From the NCBI GenBank assembly GCA_035289165.1, contig DATDYA010000043.1, positions 1-6,432 on the forward strand: a stretch of DNA of 6,432 nucleotides, written 5' to 3'. Positions within the stretch are counted from its first letter, which is position 1; each line of letters starts with the position of its first letter. Below, in pieces: positions 1 to 4,935 of the stretch. A program made the position numbers and the translations under genes. This DNA is from DATDYA01 sp035289165 (lineage in GTDB: Bacteria > Patescibacteriota > Patescibacteriia > Magasanikbacterales > GWA2-37-8). The notes under the pieces are model-generated. The model ran no database searches. It was not told the DNA's origin and saw only the letters and a list, made by a program, of their open reading frames with translations.

Positions 1-2
1 GG

Positions 3-635
3 GACAAGGCTTGGCAGACGGCTGAAAAGGCCGGCTGTCAAGGTGCAAAGCCGGTGGAGAGTGCCTATGGGCACACCACCGATTGCGCGATCGTCTGCAT
101 CAGGTTCGCCTGTTTCGCGGACGATGTGGATACGGCGCCGGAGGTATCTCCGGATTCTGGTGCTGAGGCCTTTGCCACACAGCTCTTCGCTCCTAAGACC
201 CGCGACAAGCCTGCGCCTCGTGTCAGGCAGCCGCGCGGGAACGAGCCCGGGGGAACTGGGCGAGCCGATCTTGCCTTCAATGGCACGAGCGGCCTGTCTC
301 TGCCGCTCATGGAGTGGCCGGAGGACGTTCCCTCAACCACGTCGCCGGAGCCGCCAGTCGAGGAACTACCGGGAATGACCATCGTGGTTCCTCGCGAGGC
401 AGAACCAACCATGGCTTCACCGTCGGTCGTGGTTCAGCCGCCTCCGGTCGTACCCATTCCAGCCTCGTCGCCCGAACTCGCTGCCTTCCAACGCGAGGTT
501 CGAGCGGCCATCGGTGAACTCCGTCGGTCGCGTGATGATCTGCGGGAGCGCTCCCGCAAACTCCGCGATGATCTGCGTCGCAAGCGTGAAGGCCTGCGAC
601 ACCGATCTCGCGAAATTCGGGCCGCTGTGCCTTGA
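3..635 (+). CDS. Unrecognised GC-rich protein, C-terminal part (5' end outside window)
   Basis: The frame is open from the left edge to the TGA at 633-635, so this is the C-terminal 210 residues of a longer protein; a GTG at 54 is in frame but need not be the start. I do not recognise the family. The first 40 residues hold four cysteines (12, 28, 32, 37), which could bind metal or form disulfides. Next comes a long Pro/Glu/Val-rich, probably disordered linker (about 45-155). The end is a highly charged Arg/Asp/Glu helix (about 157-208) with an 11-residue periodicity, RSRDDLRERSR / KLRDDLRRKRE / GLRHRSREIRA, typical of a hendecad coiled coil or long amphipathic helix. Base composition (about two-thirds G+C) is far from the rest of the window, which suggests a different origin or an assembly join. 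Opposite-strand frames are shorter and interrupted. Function unknown; that the frame is coding is likely. Confidence 0.62.
   Translation, partial: DKAWQTAEKAGCQGAKPVESAYGHTTDCAIVCIRFACFADDVDTAPEVSPDSGAEAFATQLFAPKTRDKPAPRVRQPRGNEPGGTGRADLAFNGTSGLSLPLMEWPEDVPSTTSPEPPVEELPGMTIVVPREAEPTMASPSVVVQPPPVVPIPASSPELAAFQREVRAAIGELRRSRDDLRERSRKLRDDLRRKREGLRHRSREIRAAVP
534..577 (+). repeat. 11-nt direct repeat, 33-nt period, encoding hendecads
   Basis: GATGATCTGCG occurs at 534-544 and again at 567-577, exactly 11 codons apart and in frame, and both copies encode D-D-L-R. The repeat therefore reflects an 11-residue protein repeat rather than a mobile sequence. Between them, 541-558 is a perfect 18-bp palindrome (TGCGGGAGC and its complement). 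Confidence 0.6.
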
Positions 636-683
636 ATAGGTAGCGGCCCCTGCTCCTCGCCCCGAATTACTCCGGGGCGAGGA
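619..683 (+). terminator. GC-rich hairpins at the end of the upstream gene
   Basis: Two hairpins follow one another. GGGCCGCT at 619-626 pairs with AGCGGCCC at 642-649 across the stop codon (15-nt loop). Then 654-664 pairs perfectly with 673-683 (11 bp, core CCTCGCCCCG, 8-nt loop). No U-run follows, so this is a stable 3'-end structure or a U-less terminator rather than a classical intrinsic terminator. It marks the end of the GC-rich segment. Confidence 0.45.
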
Positions 684-684
684 C

Positions 685-724
685 TGTGTCACAAGTTTCA
701 AAATGGTTGGATATTTGTGACACA
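685..724. repeat. Perfect 10-bp inverted repeat, possible paired operator
   Basis: TGTGTCACAA (685-694) and TTGTGACACA (715-724) are exact reverse complements separated by 20 nt. Each arm is itself almost palindromic (TGTG-T-CACA and TGTG-A-CACA), with centres at 689 and 720, 31 bp or about three helical turns apart. That fits two dimer-binding sites on one face of the DNA, upstream of the promoter at 757-784. As RNA it could instead form a 10-bp stem. The binding protein is unknown. Confidence 0.5.
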
Positions 725-756
725 TATTCGTACACAGTTAATACACATTATCCACG
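721..756 (+). promoter_or_regulatory. Helically spaced CACA motifs ending in a DnaA-box-like site
   Basis: CACA occurs at 721-724, 733-736 and 744-747, and a CCAC at 752-755; the three CACA motifs are spaced about one helical turn apart. The last motif lies in TTATCCACG (748-756), one base from the classical DnaA box TTATCCACA, and it abuts the -35 element. A second one-off match, TTGTCCACA, is at 1363-1371. Regulator binding is plausible but not proven, and nothing else indicates a replication origin. Confidence 0.3.
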
Positions 757-784
757 TTGACTCGGCGGTAGTTTCTGTTATAAT
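757..784 (+). promoter_or_regulatory. Extended -10 sigma70-type promoter of the acidic protein gene
   Basis: TTGACT (757-762), a 16-bp spacer and a perfect TATAAT (779-784), preceded by TGT (776-778), which forms an extended -10. Transcription would start near 791, leaving a leader of only about 19 nt before the ATG at 810. Confidence 0.8.
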
Positions 785-809
785 GAACTCGTAACTAAAG
801 AATCTAGCT

Positions 810-1292
810 ATGAATAACAACCAATTAGATCGAGTTTTACGTTTAGTCAAGAAAACTGGAGACAAGGTCGTGGTGGTAGATCGAGAAAGCGATACAGTCG
901 TTGTCCTCATGGATTTGGACGATTATGAATTTTTACTAGAAGAAAGTTTCGTTGCCGACGGACTCGCTCCTTTGGGCGAAGATACTGAAGATCCTTTGGA
1001 GTGGGAGGCAGATGATTTATCCGAAGAAGAAGTTAAAGAGAGCGAAAATAGTGAAAATGAGTCTACAATACTTTCCACACCCCTAAAAACCCTAGATGAA
1101 GAGCTACCTCTGGATGCTTTTGAGAAAGAAGCTACTCAGTTTGAAGAAGGCGATCAAGTAAATTTTGCTACCGAACCAACGAACGAAGGACAAACTACCG
1201 AATCAGCTAAAATTTCGCTAGATAAAGAGGAAAAAATCGACGATCTCCCCGACGATGGTGAGGAGGAACGCTTCTATTTAGAGCCGGTTTAG
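810..1292 (+). CDS. Small acidic protein with Phd/YefM-like N-terminus
   Basis: A 160-residue soluble protein with no signal peptide or membrane segment. Residues 1-45 (KVVVVDRESDTVVVLMDLDD near 19-38, then YEFLLEE) alternate hydrophobic strand, acidic turn and helix, much like the N-terminal fold of Phd/YefM antitoxins and of short proteins I recall from candidate-phylum genomes. The rest (about 46-152) is Glu/Asp-rich, very low in basic residues and probably disordered. It ends in EERFYLEPV, whose aromatic and hydrophobic residues stand out from the acidic tail and may be a short docking motif. No toxin gene lies next to it: tuf follows under its own promoter and the upstream gene is compositionally foreign. 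So I do not call it an antitoxin. The start is the first ATG after a strong promoter; no Shine-Dalgarno is visible. It could be a DNA-binding regulator or a protein scaffold. Confidence 0.8.
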   Translation: MNNNQLDRVLRLVKKTGDKVVVVDRESDTVVVLMDLDDYEFLLEESFVADGLAPLGEDTEDPLEWEADDLSEEEVKESENSENESTILSTPLKTLDEELPLDAFEKEATQFEEGDQVNFATEPTNEGQTTESAKISLDKEEKIDDLPDDGEEERFYLEPV

Positions 1293-1308
1293 GGCTCTTT
1301 GAGATGGT

Positions 1309-1331
1309 CTTGAATACAAATTGTGTTCAAG
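1309..1331 (+). other. Hairpin just after the acidic protein gene
   Basis: The 23-nt stretch folds as a 10-bp stem (CTTGAA with TTCAAG, continuing inward with one T-G pair) and a 3-nt loop. There is no U-run after it. It could protect the mRNA 3' end. A small stem, CCAGT with ACTGG (1336-1349, AAAA loop), follows. Confidence 0.4.
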
Positions 1332-1340
1332 CGGTCCAGT

Positions 1341-1377
1341 AAAAACTGGGAATTATAGCCATTTGTCCACAGTTTTT
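1341..1377. terminator. Weak A/U-tract stem before the tuf promoter
   Basis: AAAAACTG (1341-1348) is the exact complement of CAGTTTTT (1370-1377), an 8-bp stem with a 21-nt loop whose 3' arm is the U-run. It could act as a weak, possibly bidirectional terminator isolating tuf from the gene before it. The stem is AT-rich and competes with the CCAGT/ACTGG hairpin. Confidence 0.3.
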
Positions 1378-1381
1378 CCTC

Positions 1382-1409
1382 TTGCCAAAATTTAAATACC
1401 TGCTATAAT
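1382..1409 (+). promoter_or_regulatory. tuf promoter (extended -10)
   Basis: TTGCCA (1382-1387, one mismatch to TTGACA), a 16-bp spacer and a perfect TATAAT (1404-1409), with TGC directly before it forming an extended -10. The predicted start near 1416-1417 gives a leader of about 127 nt ahead of tuf. Confidence 0.8.
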
Positions 1410-1418
1410 GTACACGCT

Positions 1419-1438
1419 GTAATTGGAAGTCCAATTAC
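1419..1438 (+). promoter_or_regulatory. Perfect inverted repeat at the tuf transcription start
   Basis: GTAATTGG (1419-1426) and CCAATTAC (1431-1438) form a perfect 8-bp dyad around AAGT. It lies only a few bases after the predicted start site. It may be a 5'-terminal hairpin that stabilises the highly expressed tuf mRNA, or a repressor operator in DNA. Confidence 0.5.
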
Positions 1439-1481
1439 GCTATTATTTTGTCATTAATTAATCATTTTATAAACAAATTTT

Positions 1482-1527
1482 ACGGCTGGACAACAAATCT
1501 GACTTCGACCACTCGAAGCAGTGCCGT
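1482..1527 (+). promoter_or_regulatory. Structured part of the tuf leader
   Basis: CTTCGA (1503-1508) pairs with TCGAAG (1513-1518) around a CCAC loop. An outer stem ACGGC (1482-1486) with GCCGT (1523-1527) encloses it. The structure ends 16 nt before the tuf ATG, near where a ribosome would bind. No terminator-like U-run follows, so any control here would act on translation or mRNA stability. Rated on pairing alone. Confidence 0.35.
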
Positions 1528-1543
1528 GTAAGTATTAAGATGT

Positions 1544-2731
1544 ATGGCTGATTTTTTACGAAACAAGCCACACGTTAACATCGGTACTATTGGTCACGTT
1601 GACCATGGTAAAACTACGTTAACTGCAGCAATATTGCAGGTTTTGACGGCTCATGGTATGACCGCTCAAAAGAAGGGCGTTGATGATTTGGACAAAGCTC
1701 CTGAATCAAAAGCCCGCGGTATCACTATCTCTACTGCTCATGTAGAGTATGAGACTGAAAAACGTCACTATGCTCACGTGGACTGTCCAGGCCACGCTGA
1801 TTACGTTAAGAACATGATTACTGGTGCGGCCCAAATGGATGGCGCTATACTCGTTGTTTCTGCCGCCGATGGTCCAATGCCTCAGACTCGCGAACACATT
1901 TTGCTCGCTCGTCAGGTTGGCGTACCTTATATCGTTGTCTTCTTGAATAAGGTTGACCAAGTATCTGACCCAGAATTGATTGACTTGGTTGAAGCCGAAG
2001 TTCGTGATTTGTTAAACAAATACAAATTCCCCGGCGATACCACTCCTATTATTCGTGGTTCAGCCTTAAAGGCTTTAGAGAACCCGTCTGATCCAACCGC
2101 CTCTCAACCAATTATGGATTTAATGGCCAAGGTTGATGAATATATCCCAGAACCAGTTCGCGCTACCGACAAGCCGTTCCTTATGCCAGTTGAAGACGTT
2201 TTCTCTATCGAAGGTCGTGGTACCGTTGTAACTGGTCGTATCGAACGCGGTATGATGCACTTGAACGATGAGGTAGAAATCGTTGGTTTACGCGATACTC
2301 AAAAGACCGTCGTTACTGGTATCGAAATGTTTAACAAGAGTTTGAAAGAAGGTCAGGCTGGCGACAACGCTGGTCTGTTACTTCGTGGTACTAAGAAAGA
2401 AGATGTTGAACGTGGTATGATTTTGGCTAAACCAGGATCAATCACTCCCCATACTGACTTCGAAGCCAATGTTTACATTTTGACTAAAGAAGAAGGTGGT
2501 CGTCATAAACCATTCTTCAAGGGCTACAAGCCACAGTTCTACATCCGTACCACTGACGTAACTGGTGAAGTAGAGTTAGCTGAAGGTGTAGAAATGGTTA
2601 TGCCCGGTGACACTGTTAACATCACCGTAAAGTTGATCGTACCAGTTGCAATGGAAGAAAAGATGAACTTCGCTATTCGCGAAGGCGGCCGCACTGTTGG
2701 CGCTGGTGTTGTAACTAAGATTCTTAAATAA
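1544..2731 (+). CDS. tuf: Translation elongation factor EF-Tu
   Basis: A GTPase that carries aminoacyl-tRNA to the ribosomal A site in the cytoplasm. The 395 residues match the family's usual length. GTPase motifs are intact: GHVDHGKT (17-24), switch I ARGIT with Thr61, DCPGH (80-84) including the catalytic His84, NKVD (135-138; many EF-Tu have NKCD) and SAL (173-175). Domains 2 and 3 are complete, with GRGTVVTGR and GGRHKPFFKGYKPQFY, ending in REGGRTVGAGVVTKIL. The ATG at 1544 is chosen because the protein then aligns with the family from the KPHVNIGTIGH region. An out-of-frame ATG four bases upstream (1540) would give only M-Y-G-stop. There is no Shine-Dalgarno. It has its own extended -10 promoter and structured leader and is followed by a strong terminator, so it is largely a single-gene unit rather than part of a str operon with fusA. 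Identity is certain. Confidence 0.99.
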   Translation: MADFLRNKPHVNIGTIGHVDHGKTTLTAAILQVLTAHGMTAQKKGVDDLDKAPESKARGITISTAHVEYETEKRHYAHVDCPGHADYVKNMITGAAQMDGAILVVSAADGPMPQTREHILLARQVGVPYIVVFLNKVDQVSDPELIDLVEAEVRDLLNKYKFPGDTTPIIRGSALKALENPSDPTASQPIMDLMAKVDEYIPEPVRATDKPFLMPVEDVFSIEGRGTVVTGRIERGMMHLNDEVEIVGLRDTQKTVVTGIEMFNKSLKEGQAGDNAGLLLRGTKKEDVERGMILAKPGSITPHTDFEANVYILTKEEGGRHKPFFKGYKPQFYIRTTDVTGEVELAEGVEMVMPGDTVNITVKLIVPVAMEEKMNFAIREGGRTVGAGVVTKILK

Positions 2732-2737
2732 ATGTTG

Positions 2738-2788
2738 AAGGGGGCCGTTTAAATACGGCCCCCTTAATTTAGTTCTTTATTCTTTTTA
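2738..2788 (+). terminator. Strong intrinsic terminator after tuf
   Basis: AAGGGGGCCGT (2738-2748) pairs perfectly with ACGGCCCCCTT (2755-2765), an 11-bp GC-rich stem with a 6-nt loop, followed by T-rich sequence up to 2787. It starts 7 nt after the tuf stop. Only 25 nt separate the stem from the rpsJ start, and no promoter is visible there, so rpsJ probably depends on incomplete termination. Confidence 0.9.
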
Positions 2789-2790
2789 AC

Positions 2791-3138
2791 ATGACGATAG
2801 CCATGAACCCGACCACCCAGAAAAAAGAGGAGCAAGGTAGTAGAATCCGCGTCAAGATTCGTGCTTATGATAATCACATTCTTGATCAGGCTGTAAAAAC
2901 GATTATTGAAACCGCTGAACGCAACGATGCTAAAGTTGTTGGCCCGGTACCGTTGCCAACTGAAAAGACCAAGTTTACTGTTTTGCGCTCCACTTTTGTG
3001 CACAAAGACGCTCGCGAACAATATGAAATGAGCGTGCACAAGCGTTTGGTCGACATCATGAATGCTAGCCCAAAGTGTATTGATGCTCTGATGAGCCTAA
3101 CTTTACCGGCTGGTGTGGATGTGGAGATAAAAATGTAG
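2791..3138 (+). CDS. rpsJ: 30S ribosomal protein S10 (NusE)
   Basis: S10 binds 16S rRNA in the head of the small subunit. As NusE it also joins NusB in transcription antitermination. The 115 residues include the family core from RIRVKIRAYD (18-27) through VGPVPLPTEKTKFTVLRS, KDAREQYEMSVHKRLVDI and the end LPAGVDVEIKM. The first 17 residues are an extra polar extension compared with the usual length of about 102. Starts at 2791 or the in-frame ATG at 2803 (Met5) are both possible; 2803 would shorten the extension. Neither has a Shine-Dalgarno; the upstream stretch is T-rich. It lies 59 nt after tuf beyond a terminator and is separated from rplC by 356 nt with a new promoter. That is unusual, because S10 normally heads an unbroken operon. 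Confidence 0.98.
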   Translation: MTIAMNPTTQKKEEQGSRIRVKIRAYDNHILDQAVKTIIETAERNDAKVVGPVPLPTEKTKFTVLRSTFVHKDAREQYEMSVHKRLVDIMNASPKCIDALMSLTLPAGVDVEIKM

Positions 3139-3178
3139 TTTTTGGGTTATTTGACAATCGTATTAATTTGCTTTGTCC

Positions 3179-3207
3179 TTGACAAAAAATCGAGTTTGTG
3201 TTATCAT
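3179..3207 (+). promoter_or_regulatory. Near-consensus promoter of the rplC operon
   Basis: TTGACA (3179-3184) is a perfect -35. The spacer is exactly 17 bp, the -10 is TATCAT (3202-3207), and TGT (3199-3201) makes it an extended -10. Transcription should start near 3213-3215, leaving about 280 nt of leader before rplC. It is the strongest promoter in the window by sequence. Confidence 0.88.
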
Positions 3208-3396
3208 TTCGGCACGCCAATTATCGTAAACCGAGGTAAATAAGATTTTCTTCTCTCTGGGTTTTCCTAGCGAGGAAAAAAACATTTAGATCGGCTTAAG
3301 ATAAGAAAGGGTTTTGACAATAGTAATAGTAAAATTAAAGCCAATCTTAAGTCGCCACATCGGGTGGTACTCTCGACATACGTCGGAGAAGAAAGG

Positions 3397-3451
3397 CTAG
3401 AAGCCCGGATTAAAAATCATATTTTTTGGTCAAGGCTTCTAGTTTTTTGTT
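3397..3451 (+). terminator. Intrinsic terminator inside the rplC leader
   Basis: CTAGAAGCC (3397-3405) pairs perfectly with GGCTTCTAG (3434-3442). A second 9-bp stem, 3408-3416 with 3423-3431 (two G-T pairs), stacks inside across a 2x2 internal loop. TTTTTTGTT (3443-3451) follows directly. The U-run ends 43 nt before the rplC ATG and lies downstream of a strong promoter, so it would stop rplC-operon transcription unless prevented. That makes it an attenuator, not an end-of-gene terminator. Confidence 0.85.
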
Positions 3452-3453
3452 AA

Positions 3454-3476
3454 GACCCTTATTTTAGCCTGGGGTC
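3454..3476 (+). other. Small hairpin between the leader terminator and the rplC start
   Basis: GACCC (3454-3458) pairs with GGGTC (3472-3476) across a 13-nt loop, 18 nt before the rplC ATG. It may affect ribosome access or simply be a spacer. The stretch 3477-3494 is AT-rich and unstructured, with no Shine-Dalgarno. Confidence 0.35.
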
Positions 3477-3494
3477 CGCTAACACATTATATAT

Positions 3495-4271
3495 ATGAAA
3501 TTCATTTTAGGTAAGAAATTAGGCATGACACAGGTCTTCCTTCCGAGCGGAGAGGTCGTACCGGTAACCAAAGTCTTGGCTGGACCATGCTACATTACAG
3601 CTCTTAAGGAGGAAAAGGAAAAGTCCCAAAAAATGGTTCAGATTGGTTTTGGAGAAACAAAAGAATTTCGTTTAAAAAGACCCCAAGCCGGTCATTTAAA
3701 AGACTTAGCCCCTTTACGCAATTTACGCGAAGTAGCGGTTGAGTCATTAGACAACCTAAAACGTGGGGACCAAGTAGATTTAGCGACTTTTGTAACTGGT
3801 GATCGAATAGATGTCATTGGTGAGTCTAAAGGTAAAGGTTTTGCCGGCGTCGTAAAAAGACATCATTTTGCCGGTGGACCCGCTAGTCATGGTCATAAAG
3901 ATAACTTACGCGCTCCGGGTAGTATTGGTGCGGGTGGTGTTCAAAGAGTTTTTAAAGGTATGCGCATGGCTGGTCATATGGGCAGCGAGCGTGTAACTGT
4001 AAAAAATTTAGAAGTAATTGAAGTGCACCCAGAAACTAATGAGATTTTAATTAAAGGCGCAGTTCCTGGTGCGCGCAATGGTCTGCTTTTCTTGATTGGA
4101 GAGGGCGAACTAAAAGTAAAAACCGAAGCCGTCATTCCAGAAGTAAAAACGGAAGAAGTTCCGGTTGTCGCTGAGATCACTAATGAAGAAACTGTTGTTG
4201 TCCCAGTAGAGGAAACAGCGGTTAGTGAGACTCCAGTTGAGTCGGGGGCTCCGGAAACTAAAAACGAATAA
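3495..4271 (+). CDS. rplC: 50S ribosomal protein L3 with acidic C-terminal tail
   Basis: An early-assembling large-subunit protein whose central loop reaches toward the peptidyl transferase centre. The start ILGKKLGMTQVF (4-15) is diagnostic. The long basic loop is present (GKGFAGVVKRHHFAGG 113-128, SHGHKDNLRAPGSIG 131-145), followed by RVFKGMRMAGHMGSERVTV (151-169) and PGARNGLLFLIGEGEL. The normal protein of about 205-215 residues ends near 209. A further 49 residues (210-258) are Val/Glu/Thr/Pro low-complexity sequence with 13 Glu, 2 Lys and no Arg or Asp, almost certainly disordered. The frame runs cleanly into it, so it is not a frameshift artefact. It is the first gene after the attenuator-like leader; rplD begins 11 nt after its stop. 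There is no Shine-Dalgarno (upstream ATTATATAT). Identity is certain; the function of the tail is unknown. Confidence 0.99.
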   Translation: MKFILGKKLGMTQVFLPSGEVVPVTKVLAGPCYITALKEEKEKSQKMVQIGFGETKEFRLKRPQAGHLKDLAPLRNLREVAVESLDNLKRGDQVDLATFVTGDRIDVIGESKGKGFAGVVKRHHFAGGPASHGHKDNLRAPGSIGAGGVQRVFKGMRMAGHMGSERVTVKNLEVIEVHPETNEILIKGAVPGARNGLLFLIGEGELKVKTEAVIPEVKTEEVPVVAEITNEETVVVPVEETAVSETPVESGAPETKNE

Positions 4272-4282
4272 TTTTCACCACT

Positions 4283-4915
4283 ATGAAAGTAAAAGTTTAC
4301 AATTTAGAAGGTAAAGAGAGTAAAGAATTAGAATTGAATGAAGACATCTTTAATGTTAAGGCGAAACCAGCTGTTGTTCATGAGGTCTATGTGATCCAAA
4401 CCGGGAACCAACGCGAACCTTGGGCTGACACCAAGAATCGCGGTGAAGTTCGTGGTGGCGGACGCAAGCCTTGGAAACAAAAAGGTACTGGTCGGGCGAG
4501 ACATGGTTCGATCCGTTCACCGATTTGGAAAGGCGGCGGCGTGACCTTTGGTCCATTAACAATTGAAAATTACAGTCGCAAGATTAACAAAGCCACTCGA
4601 CGCTTGGCTACCAAAATGTGTTTAAGCGACAAGGTCGCTAACAACTCTTTAGTTGTTTCCGAAACCTTTGATTTTTCCGAAAAGAAAACCAAGCTATTTG
4701 CTAGTTGGTTGAAGAAATTACCCACCCAATTCAAACGCTATTTAGTTTTGACTGGTGAAAACGAAAAAGAACTTTATAAGCAAACTCGCAATTTACCAAA
4801 AGTTATGACTATGCCAGCTTGTGACGTCAATGTTATGGAATTGGTAGAAAATGACGCGGTTATTATGAGTTTAGATGGTTTGAAGAGTTTAGAAAAAGTT
4901 TTGGCTAAAAAGTAA
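4283..4915 (+). CDS. rplD: 50S ribosomal protein L4
   Basis: L4 binds domain I of 23S rRNA, and its extended loop lines the peptide exit tunnel. In E. coli L4 also represses its own S10 operon. The 210 residues are the usual length. The tunnel loop is clear at about 44-90: KNRGEVRGGGRKPWKQKGTG, RARHGSIRSPIWKGGG, VTFGP. The globular remainder has NKATRRLATKMCLSDKV and the usual C-terminal Rossmann-like half ending VMELVENDAVIMSLDGLKSL. The ATG at 4283 follows rplC by 11 nt with no Shine-Dalgarno, so translational coupling to rplC is likely. As the classic autoregulator of this operon, it is the first candidate ligand for the leader at 3214-3494, but the sequence does not prove this. Confidence 0.98.
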   Translation: MKVKVYNLEGKESKELELNEDIFNVKAKPAVVHEVYVIQTGNQREPWADTKNRGEVRGGGRKPWKQKGTGRARHGSIRSPIWKGGGVTFGPLTIENYSRKINKATRRLATKMCLSDKVANNSLVVSETFDFSEKKTKLFASWLKKLPTQFKRYLVLTGENEKELYKQTRNLPKVMTMPACDVNVMELVENDAVIMSLDGLKSLEKVLAKK

Positions 4916-4935
4916 CACCCCTAATTTTGAACTAT

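Larger units (their letters stand above)
3214..3494 (+). ncRNA. Structured leader RNA (candidate attenuator) of the rplC operon
   Basis: This 5' leader of about 280 nt has no ATG-started reading frame but several exact pairings. P1: 3247-3255 (TTTCTTCTC) with 3386-3394 (GAGAAGAAA), extendable by a G-T pair at each end. P2: TTTTCCT 3262-3268 with AGGAAAA 3273-3279. P3: an 11-bp stem 3292-3302 with 3344-3354 (core CTTAAGAT/ATCTTAAG). P3b: CCAC 3355-3358 with GTGG 3364-3367. P4: TCT-CGAC 3371-3377 with GTCG-AGA 3382-3389, one bulged G. P4 and the P1 3' strand share bases and exclude each other. The terminator at 3397-3442 begins right after P1. A long-range stem enclosing hairpins, with a competing hairpin and then a terminator, is the layout of an attenuator such as an r-protein leader or riboswitch. 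The E. coli S10 leader is controlled by L4, and L4 is the second gene here, so L4 or L3 is a reasonable guess for the ligand. That is inference; no known class is recognised. Confidence 0.6.

Noticed and set aside
43..378. Plus-strand frames at 43-378 and 314-517 in the other registers
   Set aside because: Overlapping shadows with Arg/Ser-rich composition typical of off-frame reading of GC-rich DNA.
65..412. Minus-strand open frames at 65-412 and 417-725
   Set aside because: They lie opposite the single plus-strand frame that is open from the window edge to 635; GC-rich DNA gives long spurious frames, and their proteins show no recognisable pattern.
748..756. Replication origin near the DnaA-box-like site
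   Set aside because: Only two one-mismatch boxes about 600 bp apart, no AT-rich unwinding cluster and no dnaA or dnaN nearby.
3151..3156. An extra TTGACA as a second promoter -35
   Set aside because: No -10-like hexamer at 16-18 bp (the region there reads TTGTCC).
3314..3319. TTGACA inside the rplC leader as an internal promoter
   Set aside because: The only TAAAAT-like match lies 10 bp away, too close to form a promoter.
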